Below are positions 24,869 through 34,278 of a stretch of DNA of 64,000 nucleotides, piece after piece. A program made the position numbers and the translations under genes. Within the stretch, counting starts at the first letter, position 1. The number at the start of each line of letters is the position of its first letter. The DNA lies in contig NZ_WBKB01000002.1 of NCBI RefSeq assembly GCF_008831155.1, forward strand, positions 62,001 to 126,000, written 5' to 3'. Source of the DNA: Gulosibacter chungangensis (lineage in GTDB: Bacteria; Actinomycetota; Actinomycetes; Actinomycetales; Microbacteriaceae). The notes beneath the pieces are model-generated. The model worked only from the letters and a program-made list of their open reading frames with translations. It did not search any database and was not told where the DNA came from.

Positions 24869-26059
24869 ATGAAGATTTCGCAGCGCGCGGAGCAGACCGA
24901 AGTTTTTCACGCCCTGGCGTTTGGGCAGCGTGCCACTGAGCTGCAGGCGCAGGGACACCGGGTCGTGAAATTATCGATCGGTGAACCGTCCTTCGGGGCC
25001 CCAGCGGCGGCACGCGTGGCCATGCGGGAGATCATGGACGGCCGCCCGATGCCGTATACCTCGGCCCTTGGGCTTCCCGCCCTGCGCGAGGCGATTGCGA
25101 AGTTTTATCGCGATATTCACGGCGTTGCCGTTGATCCCGCCCGAATCGTAATTACTGCGGGTGCTTCTTCGGCCCTCCTTGTGGTGGCTGCCGCGACGAT
25201 CGACCCGGGCGATGAAGTCATCATGGCTGACCCTTCATACCCGAGTAATCGGGAACTGGTGGGGTCATTCGGCGGGAAGGTCGTCACGGTACCGACGAGC
25301 GCCGCGACGCGCTTCCAGCTGGATGCGGCCTCGGTCGCGAAGGCCTGGACGGATCGCACGAGTGCGGTCATGATTGCCTCGCCCTCGAACCCGGCGGGTA
25401 CCTCGGTGCCGTTCGATGAGCTCGCGGCGATTTGCGAGTTCGCTCGTAAGCGCGGGGCTTGGCGAATCGTTGATGAGATCTACCTCAATCTTGCGGACCC
25501 GCAGCCAGACGGTACTCCGGCCCGCACCGTCCTGGAAGCGGATCCGGATGCGATCGTCATCAATAGCTTCTCGAAGTATTTCGGGATGACCGGTTGGCGG
25601 CTCGGCTGGGCGGTGCTCCCGGAAGCGCTCTTGCCAGCCCTTGAGCGGCTCGCGATGAACTTCTTCTTATCTGCTTCGGCGCCGGTACAGCAGGCGGCGA
25701 TCGCGTGCTTCACCCCAGAGTCGCTCGCGGAATATGAACGGCGGCGTGTGGAACTCGTCGCCCGCCGCGAGCTGGTGCTCGAGGGCTTGGCCGAACTCGG
25801 TCTCCCGGTACCAGTCGCACCGGATGGCGCCTTCTACGTGTATATGGATGTGAGTGCCACGGGTCTTGATTCGTGGACCTTTTGTGAGCAGGCGCTCGAG
25901 CAAGCGCACGTCGCATTGACTCCGGGCAGGGACTTCGGCACGGCCACCGCGCAGACCCACGTTCGCTTGTCCTATGCCGCCGAACGCGAGGAACTGGCCG
26001 AAGGCATTCGCCGCCTTGGCCAGTTCCTTGAGGGATTGCGCTCGGGTCCGTCGCGCTAA
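24869..26059 (+). CDS. Class I/II PLP-dependent aminotransferase
   Basis: The 396-residue fold-type I aminotransferase resembles aspartate/aromatic aminotransferases: it has the SIGEPSF opening, PSNPAGTSVP, and SFSKYFGMTGWRLGW with PLP Lys236. The C-terminal domain ends with HVRLSYA, whose Arg binds the substrate carboxylate. It is cotranscribed with the XRE-cupin regulator, suggesting inducible use of an amino acid or amine rather than housekeeping synthesis. The substrate cannot be fixed from sequence. The stop codon overlaps that of the convergent glnK gene. Confidence 0.93.
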   Translation: MKISQRAEQTEVFHALAFGQRATELQAQGHRVVKLSIGEPSFGAPAAARVAMREIMDGRPMPYTSALGLPALREAIAKFYRDIHGVAVDPARIVITAGASSALLVVAAATIDPGDEVIMADPSYPSNRELVGSFGGKVVTVPTSAATRFQLDAASVAKAWTDRTSAVMIASPSNPAGTSVPFDELAAICEFARKRGAWRIVDEIYLNLADPQPDGTPARTVLEADPDAIVINSFSKYFGMTGWRLGWAVLPEALLPALERLAMNFFLSASAPVQQAAIACFTPESLAEYERRRVELVARRELVLEGLAELGLPVPVAPDGAFYVYMDVSATGLDSWTFCEQALEQAHVALTPGRDFGTATAQTHVRLSYAAEREELAEGIRRLGQFLEGLRSGPSR

Positions 26060-26394
26060 ATTGCGGCCACGCCCCGTTCGCCGGTGCGGATCCGAACCAC
26101 GTCCTCGGCAGGTGTCGACCAGATCTTGCCGTCACCGACATTGCCAGTTCGGGCGACTTCAGTGATTACATCGATGATCGCATCCACTTCGGTGTCTTCT
26201 ACGAGCAGCTCGAGCTTCGCCTTGGCGATGAAATCGATCGTGTACTCGGCGCCGCGGTAGACCTCGCGGTGGCCATTCTGGCGACCGTACCCTGCGCATT
26301 CACTCACCGTCATTCCGGTGATGCCGTGCTGGGCGAGCGCGACTTGCACGTCGGTGAGGACTGTGGGCTGCAGAATTGCGGTGATGAGTTTCAT
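26056..26394 (-). CDS. glnK: Nitrogen regulatory protein P-II, GlnK type
   Basis: This 112-residue signal protein binds ATP, ADP and 2-oxoglutarate and gates the ammonium channel. The T-loop carries Tyr51 in RGAEYTID, available for covalent modification (adenylylation in actinobacteria). The B-loop TGNVGDGKIW is intact. The ATG overlaps the amt stop in ATGA, the classical amt-glnK arrangement. Transcription should respond to nitrogen supply through the promoter upstream of amt. Confidence 0.97.
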   Translation of the reverse strand: MKLITAILQPTVLTDVQVALAQHGITGMTVSECAGYGRQNGHREVYRGAEYTIDFIAKAKLELLVEDTEVDAIIDVITEVARTGNVGDGKIWSTPAEDVVRIRTGERGVAAI

Positions 26395-27725
26395 TTGCTT
26401 GCCTCTTCCTTCTTCACCTCAGGAATGATGATGGTGCTCTTGACGTTTTGGGCGGAGTACGGGACCTGCGAGAAGTCGTAGCCCGTCTCCGCGTGCTCGC
26501 TGACATCGATCCCGGCGGATTCCGCCTGCGCGCTGACCCGCAGACCCATGACCTGCTTGAGTACGAGGGCGATGAGCAACGTCACAACGAAGCTGTACAC
26601 CATGACTACGAGAGCGCTGATTGCCTGCGTGCCGAGCAACTCGAGCCCACCGCCGTAGAAGAGCCCCGCCGCGCCAGTGGGGGTGGCCGGATCTGCCAGG
26701 AAACCAATCGCCAGGGTGCCGATCAGGCCGGAGACCAGGTGGACGCCGACAACATCAAGCGAGTCATCGTAGCCAAGCTTTGTCTTGAGGCCGATAGCGA
26801 GGGCTGAGCCGACACCCGCCAGGATGCCGATGGCAATCGCGCCGAGTGGGCTGACCGAGGCTGCTGCCGGGGTAATGCCCACGAGACCGGCAACGATTCC
26901 GGACGCGGCGCCAAGGGAAGTGGGCTTGCCGTCGCGAATCCGTTCTACGAGGATCCAGGCGAGTAAGGCTGCGGCAGGGGCTGCGAGAGTGTTCACCCAG
27001 GCGAGTGCTGCGGTGCCGTCTGCGGCGAGCGCCGAGCCGGCGTTGAAACCGAACCAGCCGATCCACAGCAGGGCGGCGCCGAGCATCACGAGCGGCAGGT
27101 TGTGCGGTCGCATTGGAGTCTTGCCGAAGCCCAGGCGAGGGCCGAGCACCAAACACAGTGCGAGCGCACCGGCACCGGCGTTGATGTGAATCGCGGTACC
27201 GCCGGCAAAGTCGATTGCTTCGAAGACGTTCGCAATGAATCCGCCGTGGGCTGAGATCGAGTCATCAAAGGCGAAGACCCAGTGGGCGGCGGGGAAGTAC
27301 ACCAGGAGCGCCCACAGTACCGAGAACACGACCCACGAAGAGAACTTCATTCGGTCGGCCACGGCGCCGCTCACGAGTGCCACCGCAATGATGGCGAAGG
27401 CGGCCTGGAACCCCGCAAAGACGAGCACTGGGATGCCGCCGACCACTGCATCCTCACTCAGGATGGCCGTGAGTCCGGCGAAATCGAAGGGGTTACCGAT
27501 AACGCCGCCAAAGGAGTCACCGAAGACGAGCGAGAAACCAATAAGAACCCAGAGGACTCCGACCACTCCCATCGTGACGATCGACATCATCACCATATTG
27601 AGCACACTCTTTGCGCGAACCATGCCGCCATAGAAAAAGGCCAGGCCGGGGGTCATCATCAGCACGAGCGCGGCGCTTATGAGCACCCACGCGGTATCGC
27701 CGGCTGACACGTCTGCTGCGGTCAT
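26391..27725 (-). CDS. amt: Ammonium transporter
   Basis: This 444-residue Amt/Mep/Rh channel has about eleven membrane helices. Visible signatures are PGLAFFYGGMVRAKS, the pore-His region FAGGTAIHINAGAGALA and the second-His region GVHLVSGLIGTLA. The ATG follows AGGAGGATGAA. It is translationally coupled to glnK. The upstream region has a good promoter with a palindrome between the -35 and -10 boxes. Confidence 0.97.
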   Translation of the reverse strand: MTAADVSAGDTAWVLISAALVLMMTPGLAFFYGGMVRAKSVLNMVMMSIVTMGVVGVLWVLIGFSLVFGDSFGGVIGNPFDFAGLTAILSEDAVVGGIPVLVFAGFQAAFAIIAVALVSGAVADRMKFSSWVVFSVLWALLVYFPAAHWVFAFDDSISAHGGFIANVFEAIDFAGGTAIHINAGAGALALCLVLGPRLGFGKTPMRPHNLPLVMLGAALLWIGWFGFNAGSALAADGTAALAWVNTLAAPAAALLAWILVERIRDGKPTSLGAASGIVAGLVGITPAAASVSPLGAIAIGILAGVGSALAIGLKTKLGYDDSLDVVGVHLVSGLIGTLAIGFLADPATPTGAAGLFYGGGLELLGTQAISALVVMVYSFVVTLLIALVLKQVMGLRVSAQAESAGIDVSEHAETGYDFSQVPYSAQNVKSTIIIPEVKKEEASK

Positions 27726-27792
27726 TTCATCCTCCTAATCGTGTCACCGAGGGGCTGAGCGGTTTTCCACTCATGTCCCCTGGTGTGCGACA

Positions 27793-27822
27793 AAGTTATC
27801 TGACAGGGGATAAGTGTGTCAA
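27793..27822 (-). promoter_or_regulatory. Promoter of amt-glnK with embedded operator
   Basis: On the minus strand TTGACA (27822-27817) and TAACTT (27798-27793) are 18 bases apart. Between and overlapping them lies an imperfect palindrome, AGTTATC (27794-27800) with GATAAGT (27809-27815), eight bases apart and six of seven pairs matched. A repressor bound there would block RNA polymerase. AmtR- or other TetR-type nitrogen control is a reasonable guess; no regulator gene is nearby. Confidence 0.55.
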
Positions 27823-27912
27823 CTGTAATGAGAACATGTAGCTTGCAAGTGGACGCAGCGAAGGCGAAAGTGCTCAAGATGGCGCGGCAGCCCCCTTACC
27901 ATGGGAGGCACT

Positions 27913-28338
27913 ATGAGTGACTCTGTGCGCCTTGATGTCTGGTTGTGGTCGGTGCGGGTGTTCAAAACCCGATCAATATCGACCACGGCAATCCGCGGCG
28001 GGAAGGTGCGTGTCAATGGCCAGCACCACAAGGCCTCCTACGGTGTGAAGGTCGGTGATGAGGTGCGCGTACGCATCGAAGGTTTTGACCGGGTGCTGCT
28101 GGTCAAGCAGCTCCTGCGCAAACGCGTCGGGGCGCCCGTCGCGGCGCAGGCTTATGAAGATAAATCCCCGCCGCGCCCCGCACGGGAGTTTGTCGCACCC
28201 AGCTCGCGCCGCGAACGCGGGTTGGGGCGGCCAACGAAACGTGATCGCCGCGAAATTGATAGCCTGCTCGGCCGTTCCGCGCGGGACGGGGGCGAGGACT
28301 GGCCGGGCCTGGAGCACTTCCGCGACGGAGAGGAATAG
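27913..28338 (+). CDS. S4-domain RNA-binding protein (HslR/Hsp15-like)
   Basis: The 141-residue protein has an S4 domain from the start (RLDVWLWSVRVFKTRSIST, GGKVRVNGQHHKASYGVKVGD) and a basic Arg-rich tail. Family members such as Hsp15 bind the large ribosomal subunit with stalled nascent chains. The ATG at 27913 has a GGGAGG ribosome site that itself overlaps an upstream ATG (27901), so the downstream start is preferred. It is divergent from amt and followed by the CYTH-CHAD gene. Confidence 0.92.
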   Translation: MSDSVRLDVWLWSVRVFKTRSISTTAIRGGKVRVNGQHHKASYGVKVGDEVRVRIEGFDRVLLVKQLLRKRVGAPVAAQAYEDKSPPRPAREFVAPSSRRERGLGRPTKRDRREIDSLLGRSARDGGEDWPGLEHFRDGEE

Positions 28339-28403
28339 CGAGCTCGGCATTGTGCGGCGTTGCCATAGCGAGGTTGTCGAGGTTGTTTGCGTACCCTCGA
28401 GCT

Positions 28404-29924
28404 ATGCCGGATTCCCTCGCCCCGCACCGCGGCCATCGTCCTGCTGAGGACATCGATCGTCAGCTCGAAATCGAACGAAAATATTCCGTACCCAACGGCG
28501 TTACGGTGCCTGACTTCAGTGCCCTGGGACCGACCTCCCCGGAGCGCCTCGACATCCTCGTGGCGGACTACTACGACACCCCGGAACTGACCCTCTTGGA
28601 TGCGCGGATCACGCTGCGACGTCGCACCGGTGGCGAGGACGCCGGCTGGCACCTGAAGACCCCCGGGGTCGGTGACCAGCGAGTAGAAGTTCGGATGCCC
28701 CTCAAACGCGGGCGCCGCATCCCCATCGCCCTGCGCGAAGAGATCGCCACAATCGTCGGCGACCGACCGCTGTTGCCGGTGGTGCGCATTCGAACCGAAC
28801 GCACCACCACGGATCTCTACGGTGAAGATGGCTCGGCACGGGCCGAAATTGTCTCGGATGCGGTGGATGCAACAGTGCTTCGGGACGACGTGTCGGTACA
28901 CGAGTCCTGGTCCGAGGTGGAGGTCGAACTGGCCCCCAATGAGCCCGACTCGACGTTTGAGGACATCGAAGTGGTGCTCCGCGCCGCGGGGATAGAGCGC
29001 TCGAAATCCGCGTCGAAACTCGGGCACATTCTGCGAGATGTGCCACCACGGACGAAGCCCGACCAAAACGCACCGGCAATCGAGGTGGCGATCGCAGCGC
29101 TCGCGGTGCACTTTGGCCGCTTCCAGTCGCTCGAAGGTGCGGTCGCGATGGATGCGCCGGATGCCGTGCACCAGGCAAGGGTCTCGTTACGGCGGATGCG
29201 AAGCATCCTGCAGGTGTACCGCAAGGTATTCGACCGCGGGGATGCGGCTCGATTGCGGGACGAGCTTCGCTGGGCGGGGGAGAAGCTCGGCGGTCCCCGT
29301 GACGCCGAGGTAATCCGGGATGAGCTGCTTGAGTTGGTGGATTCCTTGCCTTCGAAGCAGCTGGTTGGGCCGGTACGGGAGCGGATTGCAGCTGCGCTTA
29401 ACCTGCGACACGATCACGAACTCGGCAAACTGCAGCTCGCGATGGCTTCGCCACGCTGGGACGCGGTCTTCGCTCAGGTGACCGAATTTATCGCCGAGGC
29501 ACCCGCATCCAGCCGGGGACGTCGACCCGCAAAAGCGACCCTGGAGCGTCTCGCCGCAGAATCGGTAAAGAAAACTGCGAAGCGAAACAAGGCAGCTCGG
29601 CGCCATCCGGAAGATTTGGAACGCTGGCACGGCGTACGAAAGAGCGTCAAGGCTGCTCGTTACAGTCACGAGGTGCTTGCCGAACTCGGTGGGAAGAGTG
29701 CTGAGCGGCAGCGAGTGAAGTGGAAGAACGTGGCCGGGCTCTTTGGTCAGGTGCAGGACTCGGTGATCCTTGAAGAGCAGTTGGCCGCCTTTGAGTCCGC
29801 AGCACGGAATGCCAAGGAGCCGCTCGAAACCTATGAACTGCTTCGCGGACAGCTGCTGGCCAAGCGGGATCACGCCCTCGCGGCCGCGCGAAATTCCCTC
29901 ACGGAGGCGCTCGACCAGCAATAG
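28404..29924 (+). CDS. CYTH and CHAD domain protein
   Basis: The 506-residue protein has a CYTH domain first (LEIERKYSVP, ADYYDTPELTLLDARITLRRR), a triphosphate tunnel metalloenzyme fold acting on inorganic triphosphate or similar. A CHAD domain follows (DAVHQARVSLRRMRSIL and RWHGVRKSVKAARY), whose conserved His and basic residues bind polyphosphate. TACCCT (28392-28397) ends six bases before the ATG, fitting a leaderless mRNA. The gene may serve polyphosphate metabolism together with ppk2 at 22.6 kb. Confidence 0.93.
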   Translation: MPDSLAPHRGHRPAEDIDRQLEIERKYSVPNGVTVPDFSALGPTSPERLDILVADYYDTPELTLLDARITLRRRTGGEDAGWHLKTPGVGDQRVEVRMPLKRGRRIPIALREEIATIVGDRPLLPVVRIRTERTTTDLYGEDGSARAEIVSDAVDATVLRDDVSVHESWSEVEVELAPNEPDSTFEDIEVVLRAAGIERSKSASKLGHILRDVPPRTKPDQNAPAIEVAIAALAVHFGRFQSLEGAVAMDAPDAVHQARVSLRRMRSILQVYRKVFDRGDAARLRDELRWAGEKLGGPRDAEVIRDELLELVDSLPSKQLVGPVRERIAAALNLRHDHELGKLQLAMASPRWDAVFAQVTEFIAEAPASSRGRRPAKATLERLAAESVKKTAKRNKAARRHPEDLERWHGVRKSVKAARYSHEVLAELGGKSAERQRVKWKNVAGLFGQVQDSVILEEQLAAFESAARNAKEPLETYELLRGQLLAKRDHALAAARNSLTEALDQQ

Positions 29925-29978
29925 TCGTGCGCCCCCGTTGAGTGGTTCGCGAAGTAGGGTCTTCCCGGCGCCGGAAGC

Positions 29979-30950
<972 letters not shown>

Positions 30951-31040
30951 TTACCGATACGAGGAGCTCTGGCGACATCGCATCACGCGACTGGATGCGT
31001 TGCTCGGCAAAGACTGACGTCCGATTCCGATTGGAAAATC

Positions 31041-32018
31041 ATGCCTGTCACATCTGTCGTCAAAGACACCGAGGCTCTCACAATGCACATCGAGGCCGAA
31101 TTTGCGGTACCCGTGCACCGATTGTGGGAGGCCTACGCGGATCCCCGGCAACTCGAACAATTTTGGGGCCCAGTGCAGTGGCCCGCGACTTTCATTCGTC
31201 ACGACATGTACCCGGGTGGAATCTCGAGCTATTACATGACGGGACCGGAAGGCGAGAAGTCAAGCGGCTTCTGGGAATTCCTCAGCGTCGACGCGGGCCA
31301 CTCCTTTGAAGTGCTCGATGGCTTCGCCCACGAAGACGGCACACGAAACCTTGAGCTGCCCACGATGCGGATGGTGTTTCGGTTCACGGAGACCGCCGAG
31401 GGCTCCCGCGCTGAGATGACCACCTACTTCAATAGTCTTGAAGAGTTCGAATCGCTCCTAGAAATGGGTATGGAAGAGGGCACCCTTTCGGCGATGAGCC
31501 AAATGGATGCGGTGATCACCGATCTTCGTGCCTATGCGGCGGAAGTACCCACCGGAGCGAAATTGATTGGTGACACCCAGGTGCGGATTTCACGAATCAT
31601 TCGTGGATCGGTTGACCAAGTGTGGGCTGCCCACCATGATCCGGAACTTATGAAGCGGTGGTTCCTAGGCCCGGACGGTTGGGAACTCGTGGTCGTGCGG
31701 ATCGCGCGAGAGATTGATGACCACTACCGCTATGAGTGGGCGCCCACCACCGCAGTCGGCGAACAGTTCGGGTTTACCGGGATTCTGCTTGAGTCACACG
31801 CCCCGTTCCGCGAAGTTACCACCGAAGCGATGATTGGGATGGAAGGGCCACCGGCACGAAATGAACTCACACTCACCTCGGTTCCGGACGGCACCCTGCT
31901 TACGCTCGTGATTACATACCCTTCCGCGGAGGTCCGGGAAATTGTCCTCGGTACCGGCATGCTCGACGGGATGGAAGCAACTTACGCGCGCCTCGAACGA
32001 GAGATATCGGTCGAGTAA
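31041..32018 (+). CDS. Tandem SRPBCC (AHSA1-like) domain protein
   Basis: The 325-residue protein contains two START-like domains. The first (residues about 12-165) has VHRLWEAYADPRQLEQFWGP and the second (about 175-322) has VDQVWAAHHDPELMKRWFLGPDGW, both followed by the usual YEW/SSGFWEF and EMTTYF-type strands. Such proteins bind hydrophobic ligands or act as co-chaperone-like regulators. Double forms are less common than single ones and the two copies differ considerably. It is followed after 35 bases by a phosphatidyltransferase gene. Confidence 0.88.
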   Translation: MPVTSVVKDTEALTMHIEAEFAVPVHRLWEAYADPRQLEQFWGPVQWPATFIRHDMYPGGISSYYMTGPEGEKSSGFWEFLSVDAGHSFEVLDGFAHEDGTRNLELPTMRMVFRFTETAEGSRAEMTTYFNSLEEFESLLEMGMEEGTLSAMSQMDAVITDLRAYAAEVPTGAKLIGDTQVRISRIIRGSVDQVWAAHHDPELMKRWFLGPDGWELVVVRIAREIDDHYRYEWAPTTAVGEQFGFTGILLESHAPFREVTTEAMIGMEGPPARNELTLTSVPDGTLLTLVITYPSAEVREIVLGTGMLDGMEATYARLEREISVE

Positions 32019-32053
32019 TCTAAGCGGATACGAACCTGACCGGGAGATATCGC

Positions 32054-32611
32054 ATGCCGAACGAGAACCGAATCCTGACCATTCCCAATGCGATTACGGT
32101 TTCTCGGATGGCGCTGCTGGTCCCGGTGGTTCGCGGGATCCTGGCTCCGGTTCCGCAGCATCGGACCTTCCTGCTCACGGCACTGTGGGCCTCCACTGAC
32201 TGGGTCGACGGCTGGTTCGCGCGCCGCTTTCAGCAGCAGTCTCGGCTCGGTGAGATTCTTGATCCGATTGCCGACCGCACCGGCATTGTGTCGGTCGCCA
32301 CAGCACTGACCTATTCGGGTTCCCTTCCTGCACTCGCGCCAGCGGCAATTTCCGCAACGGATGCGGTGGTCGCCTTGGGTGCGGGCAAAGCGGCTATCGA
32401 GGGGCGCATCCACGTCAGTCTGTTTGGCAAACTTCGAAGCCTCGTGATGTTCGTCGGGATGACCGCGCTTGTGGCCGAGCGAAGCGGTTATCCCAAGCTC
32501 GGCCGGTTTGGCCGTGCCACGACGCTAGTCGGGGTCGGGATGCATGTCGTTAGCGGCACGCAGTATTTGATCGACGCCTTCCGCACTCGACCCAGGCGAA
32601 AGCGGAAGTAG
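32054..32611 (+). CDS. CDP-alcohol phosphatidyltransferase family membrane enzyme
   Basis: The 185-residue protein has the full CDP-alcohol motif D-G-x2-A-R-x8-G-x3-D-x3-D in DGWFARRFQQQSRLGEILD and following residues. About four to six membrane helices surround it. It may be a PgsA-like phosphatidylglycerophosphate synthase or a head-group transferase of another lipid; sequence alone does not decide. The ATG has a GGGAG ribosome site. A GC-rich stem separates it from the convergent tag gene. Confidence 0.9.
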   Translation: MPNENRILTIPNAITVSRMALLVPVVRGILAPVPQHRTFLLTALWASTDWVDGWFARRFQQQSRLGEILDPIADRTGIVSVATALTYSGSLPALAPAAISATDAVVALGAGKAAIEGRIHVSLFGKLRSLVMFVGMTALVAERSGYPKLGRFGRATTLVGVGMHVVSGTQYLIDAFRTRPRRKRK

Positions 32612-32618
32612 CACTAAT

Positions 32619-32644
32619 CGGCCCGGGCTTAGCGGTTCGGGCCG
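32619..32644. terminator. Candidate bidirectional terminator between convergent genes
   Basis: CGGCCCG (32619-32625) and CGGGCCG (32638-32644) form a 7-bp stem. The decamer GGTTCGGGCC occurs twice here, so alternative pairings exist. No T run is present. Confidence 0.4.
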
Positions 32645-32664
32645 AACGGTTCGGGCCTCAAGAG

Positions 32665-33222
32665 TCACGGTATCGCGCGCCAGCATCCAGCGACGTGGTC
32701 ATCGACCATGCCGGTGGCTTGCATGAGCGCGTACATGGTGGTCGGGCCGACGAATTTGAAGCCGCGGCCACGCAACTCTTTGCTCAACGCGATGGATTCT
32801 GGGGTGGTGGCCGGAATCTCTGATGCTGTGTTCGGGCGAGTATGCATTGCGGGTGCGAAGGACCACAGCAGCGCATCAAATTCACCAGCTGGCATGGCTT
32901 GCACCAATTGGGCATTGTGAATGATCGCGTGGATCTTTTGGCGGTTGCGAACTATCCCCGCGTCATTCATCAGCTCAGCGACTTTCGATTCGCCAAAGTT
33001 CGCGACAATGCTCGGGTCAAACTCGGCAAATACTTCGCGAAAGCGCGGCCGCTTGTTCAGGATAGTGATCCACGAGAGCCCCGCCTGGAACCCTTCTAGC
33101 GAGACGCGTTCGAAGAGTTCCTGATCTCCGTGGAGTGGCACACCCCACTCTTCGTCGTGGTAAGTGGAATATATTGTGCTTCCGGCTGCCCAGGCACACC
33201 GTATCTTTTCGGATGATGTCAA
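32665..33222 (-). CDS. tag: DNA-3-methyladenine glycosylase I
   Basis: Tag removes 3-methyladenine from alkylated DNA. The 185-residue protein begins KIRCAWA, with Cys as zinc ligand, and contains YHDEEWGVPLH, FQAGLSWITILNKR with the catalytic Glu region before it (SLEGFQAGLSW), and the C-terminal zinc pair DDHVAGCW. The only plausible start is TTG at 33222, 12 bases after the stop of the PhnB-like gene, with AAGG upstream, so it is probably cotranscribed with it. Confidence 0.95.
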   Translation of the reverse strand: MTSSEKIRCAWAAGSTIYSTYHDEEWGVPLHGDQELFERVSLEGFQAGLSWITILNKRPRFREVFAEFDPSIVANFGESKVAELMNDAGIVRNRQKIHAIIHNAQLVQAMPAGEFDALLWSFAPAMHTRPNTASEIPATTPESIALSKELRGRGFKFVGPTTMYALMQATGMVDDHVAGCWRAIP

Positions 33223-33234
33223 CGCAGCAATGCC

Positions 33235-34131
33235 TTACTCTGCGAACTGATCAATATCGATCTTTTTCATTGTCATGAGGGTCTGGTAGCCATGCGGGCG
33301 TGCAAGCAGTTCGGTCATGGTTTCGGGAATGACCTGCCAGCTCACACCAAAATCATCCTTACACCAACCGCAGACTTCCGACTCCGGAACGCGCGAAAGT
33401 GCCGCCCAGTAGTGATCGATTTCCTGCTGATTCTTGCAGGCGATGGCAAGCGAGACACCTTCGGTGAAGCTGAGGTCTTGTTCCACGCCACTGTCCATAG
33501 CGGCGAACCACTGCCCAGTCAGATGGAAATCGCTAAACATGAGCGAACCGGCGGCGGCTGGGCCGGTCTGTTCGGGGTATTCAGCGATCGTGCCGAAATC
33601 AGATTGCGGGAACACAGAAAGCCAACGTTCGACCGCTTCTCTGGCACGATTTACGTGCTTCCCCGCGAACATGAAGCTTGGAATAATGTGTGGTCGGGGT
33701 TCACCGGCCGGATCGGTGAGAATGAGTTGCCAGCTGACGCCATATTGATCTTCAACCCAACCGTATAACTCGCTGAAGGGATATTGATCGAGCGGCATGA
33801 GAATTTTACCGTCGATAATCAACTGATTCCACAGCGCGTTCAGCCGTTCGGCGGCATTTGACATCACGAGCGGATCAAAGTTGACCATAAATGAAATTGC
33901 GGGGTTAGGGCGGAATTCGTTTCCAGCATTAATGCCGACGAAGTTCAGCTCGCCAAGCTTGAAATCAACAGCCAAGATTTTCCCTGCCATGTGGCTCTGG
34001 AAATCCAGTAACCCTTCGGTCGGGTAGTAATGCGTCGCGATTCGTATCGACTCTGGGAAGGCATCAAGGTAGAAACGCACAGCCTCGTCGGCGTTGCCGT
34101 CAAACCATAGATGGGGCGTGATTAATTGCAT
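33235..34131 (-). CDS. Tandem PhnB-like VOC protein (3-demethylubiquinone methyltransferase-like fold)
   Basis: The 298-residue protein has two PhnB/YjdN-type VOC modules: MQLITPHLWFDGNADEAVRFYLDAFP in the first and PHIIPSFMFAGKHVNRAREAVERWLSVFP in the second, each ending with DQYGVSWQLI or DDFGVSWQVI. The family name refers to a historical annotation; the actual function is unknown. The ATG at 34131 has a GGGAG site. It is divergent from a TetR gene, and tag follows it. The GC content is lower than in most neighbouring genes. Confidence 0.88.
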   Translation of the reverse strand: MQLITPHLWFDGNADEAVRFYLDAFPESIRIATHYYPTEGLLDFQSHMAGKILAVDFKLGELNFVGINAGNEFRPNPAISFMVNFDPLVMSNAAERLNALWNQLIIDGKILMPLDQYPFSELYGWVEDQYGVSWQLILTDPAGEPRPHIIPSFMFAGKHVNRAREAVERWLSVFPQSDFGTIAEYPEQTGPAAAGSLMFSDFHLTGQWFAAMDSGVEQDLSFTEGVSLAIACKNQQEIDHYWAALSRVPESEVCGWCKDDFGVSWQVIPETMTELLARPHGYQTLMTMKKIDIDQFAE

Positions 34132-34260
34132 GATCTGCTCCCAAGGTCGTGTGGTTTGGTTTGCTGAGACCAGTGTAGAAATACGGGATGGATGCCGGAA
34201 GCGAGCAACCTGAGAGATTGTGTGGAGCGCACTCATTTTTGGGATTCGGTCAGGAATGTA

Positions 34261-34278
34261 ATGAGACTGTTAACTCAT
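34261..34278. promoter_or_regulatory. Candidate operator at the start of the TetR gene
   Basis: ATGAG (34261-34265) and CTCAT (34274-34278) form an inverted repeat with eight bases between, its right arm reaching into the ATG at 34277. This would suit autoregulation by the TetR protein. Arms of five bases can arise by chance. Confidence 0.3.

Noticed and set aside
28152-29171. A 339-codon minus-strand frame opposite the S4 and CYTH-CHAD genes
   Set aside because: It spans two real genes and their spacer and has no motif; the plus-strand proteins have clear domains.
29960-29976. CTTCC...GGAAG stem between the CYTH-CHAD and aldo/keto reductase genes as a terminator
   Set aside because: The stem is only five base pairs around a GC-rich loop and lacks a T run; too weak to list.
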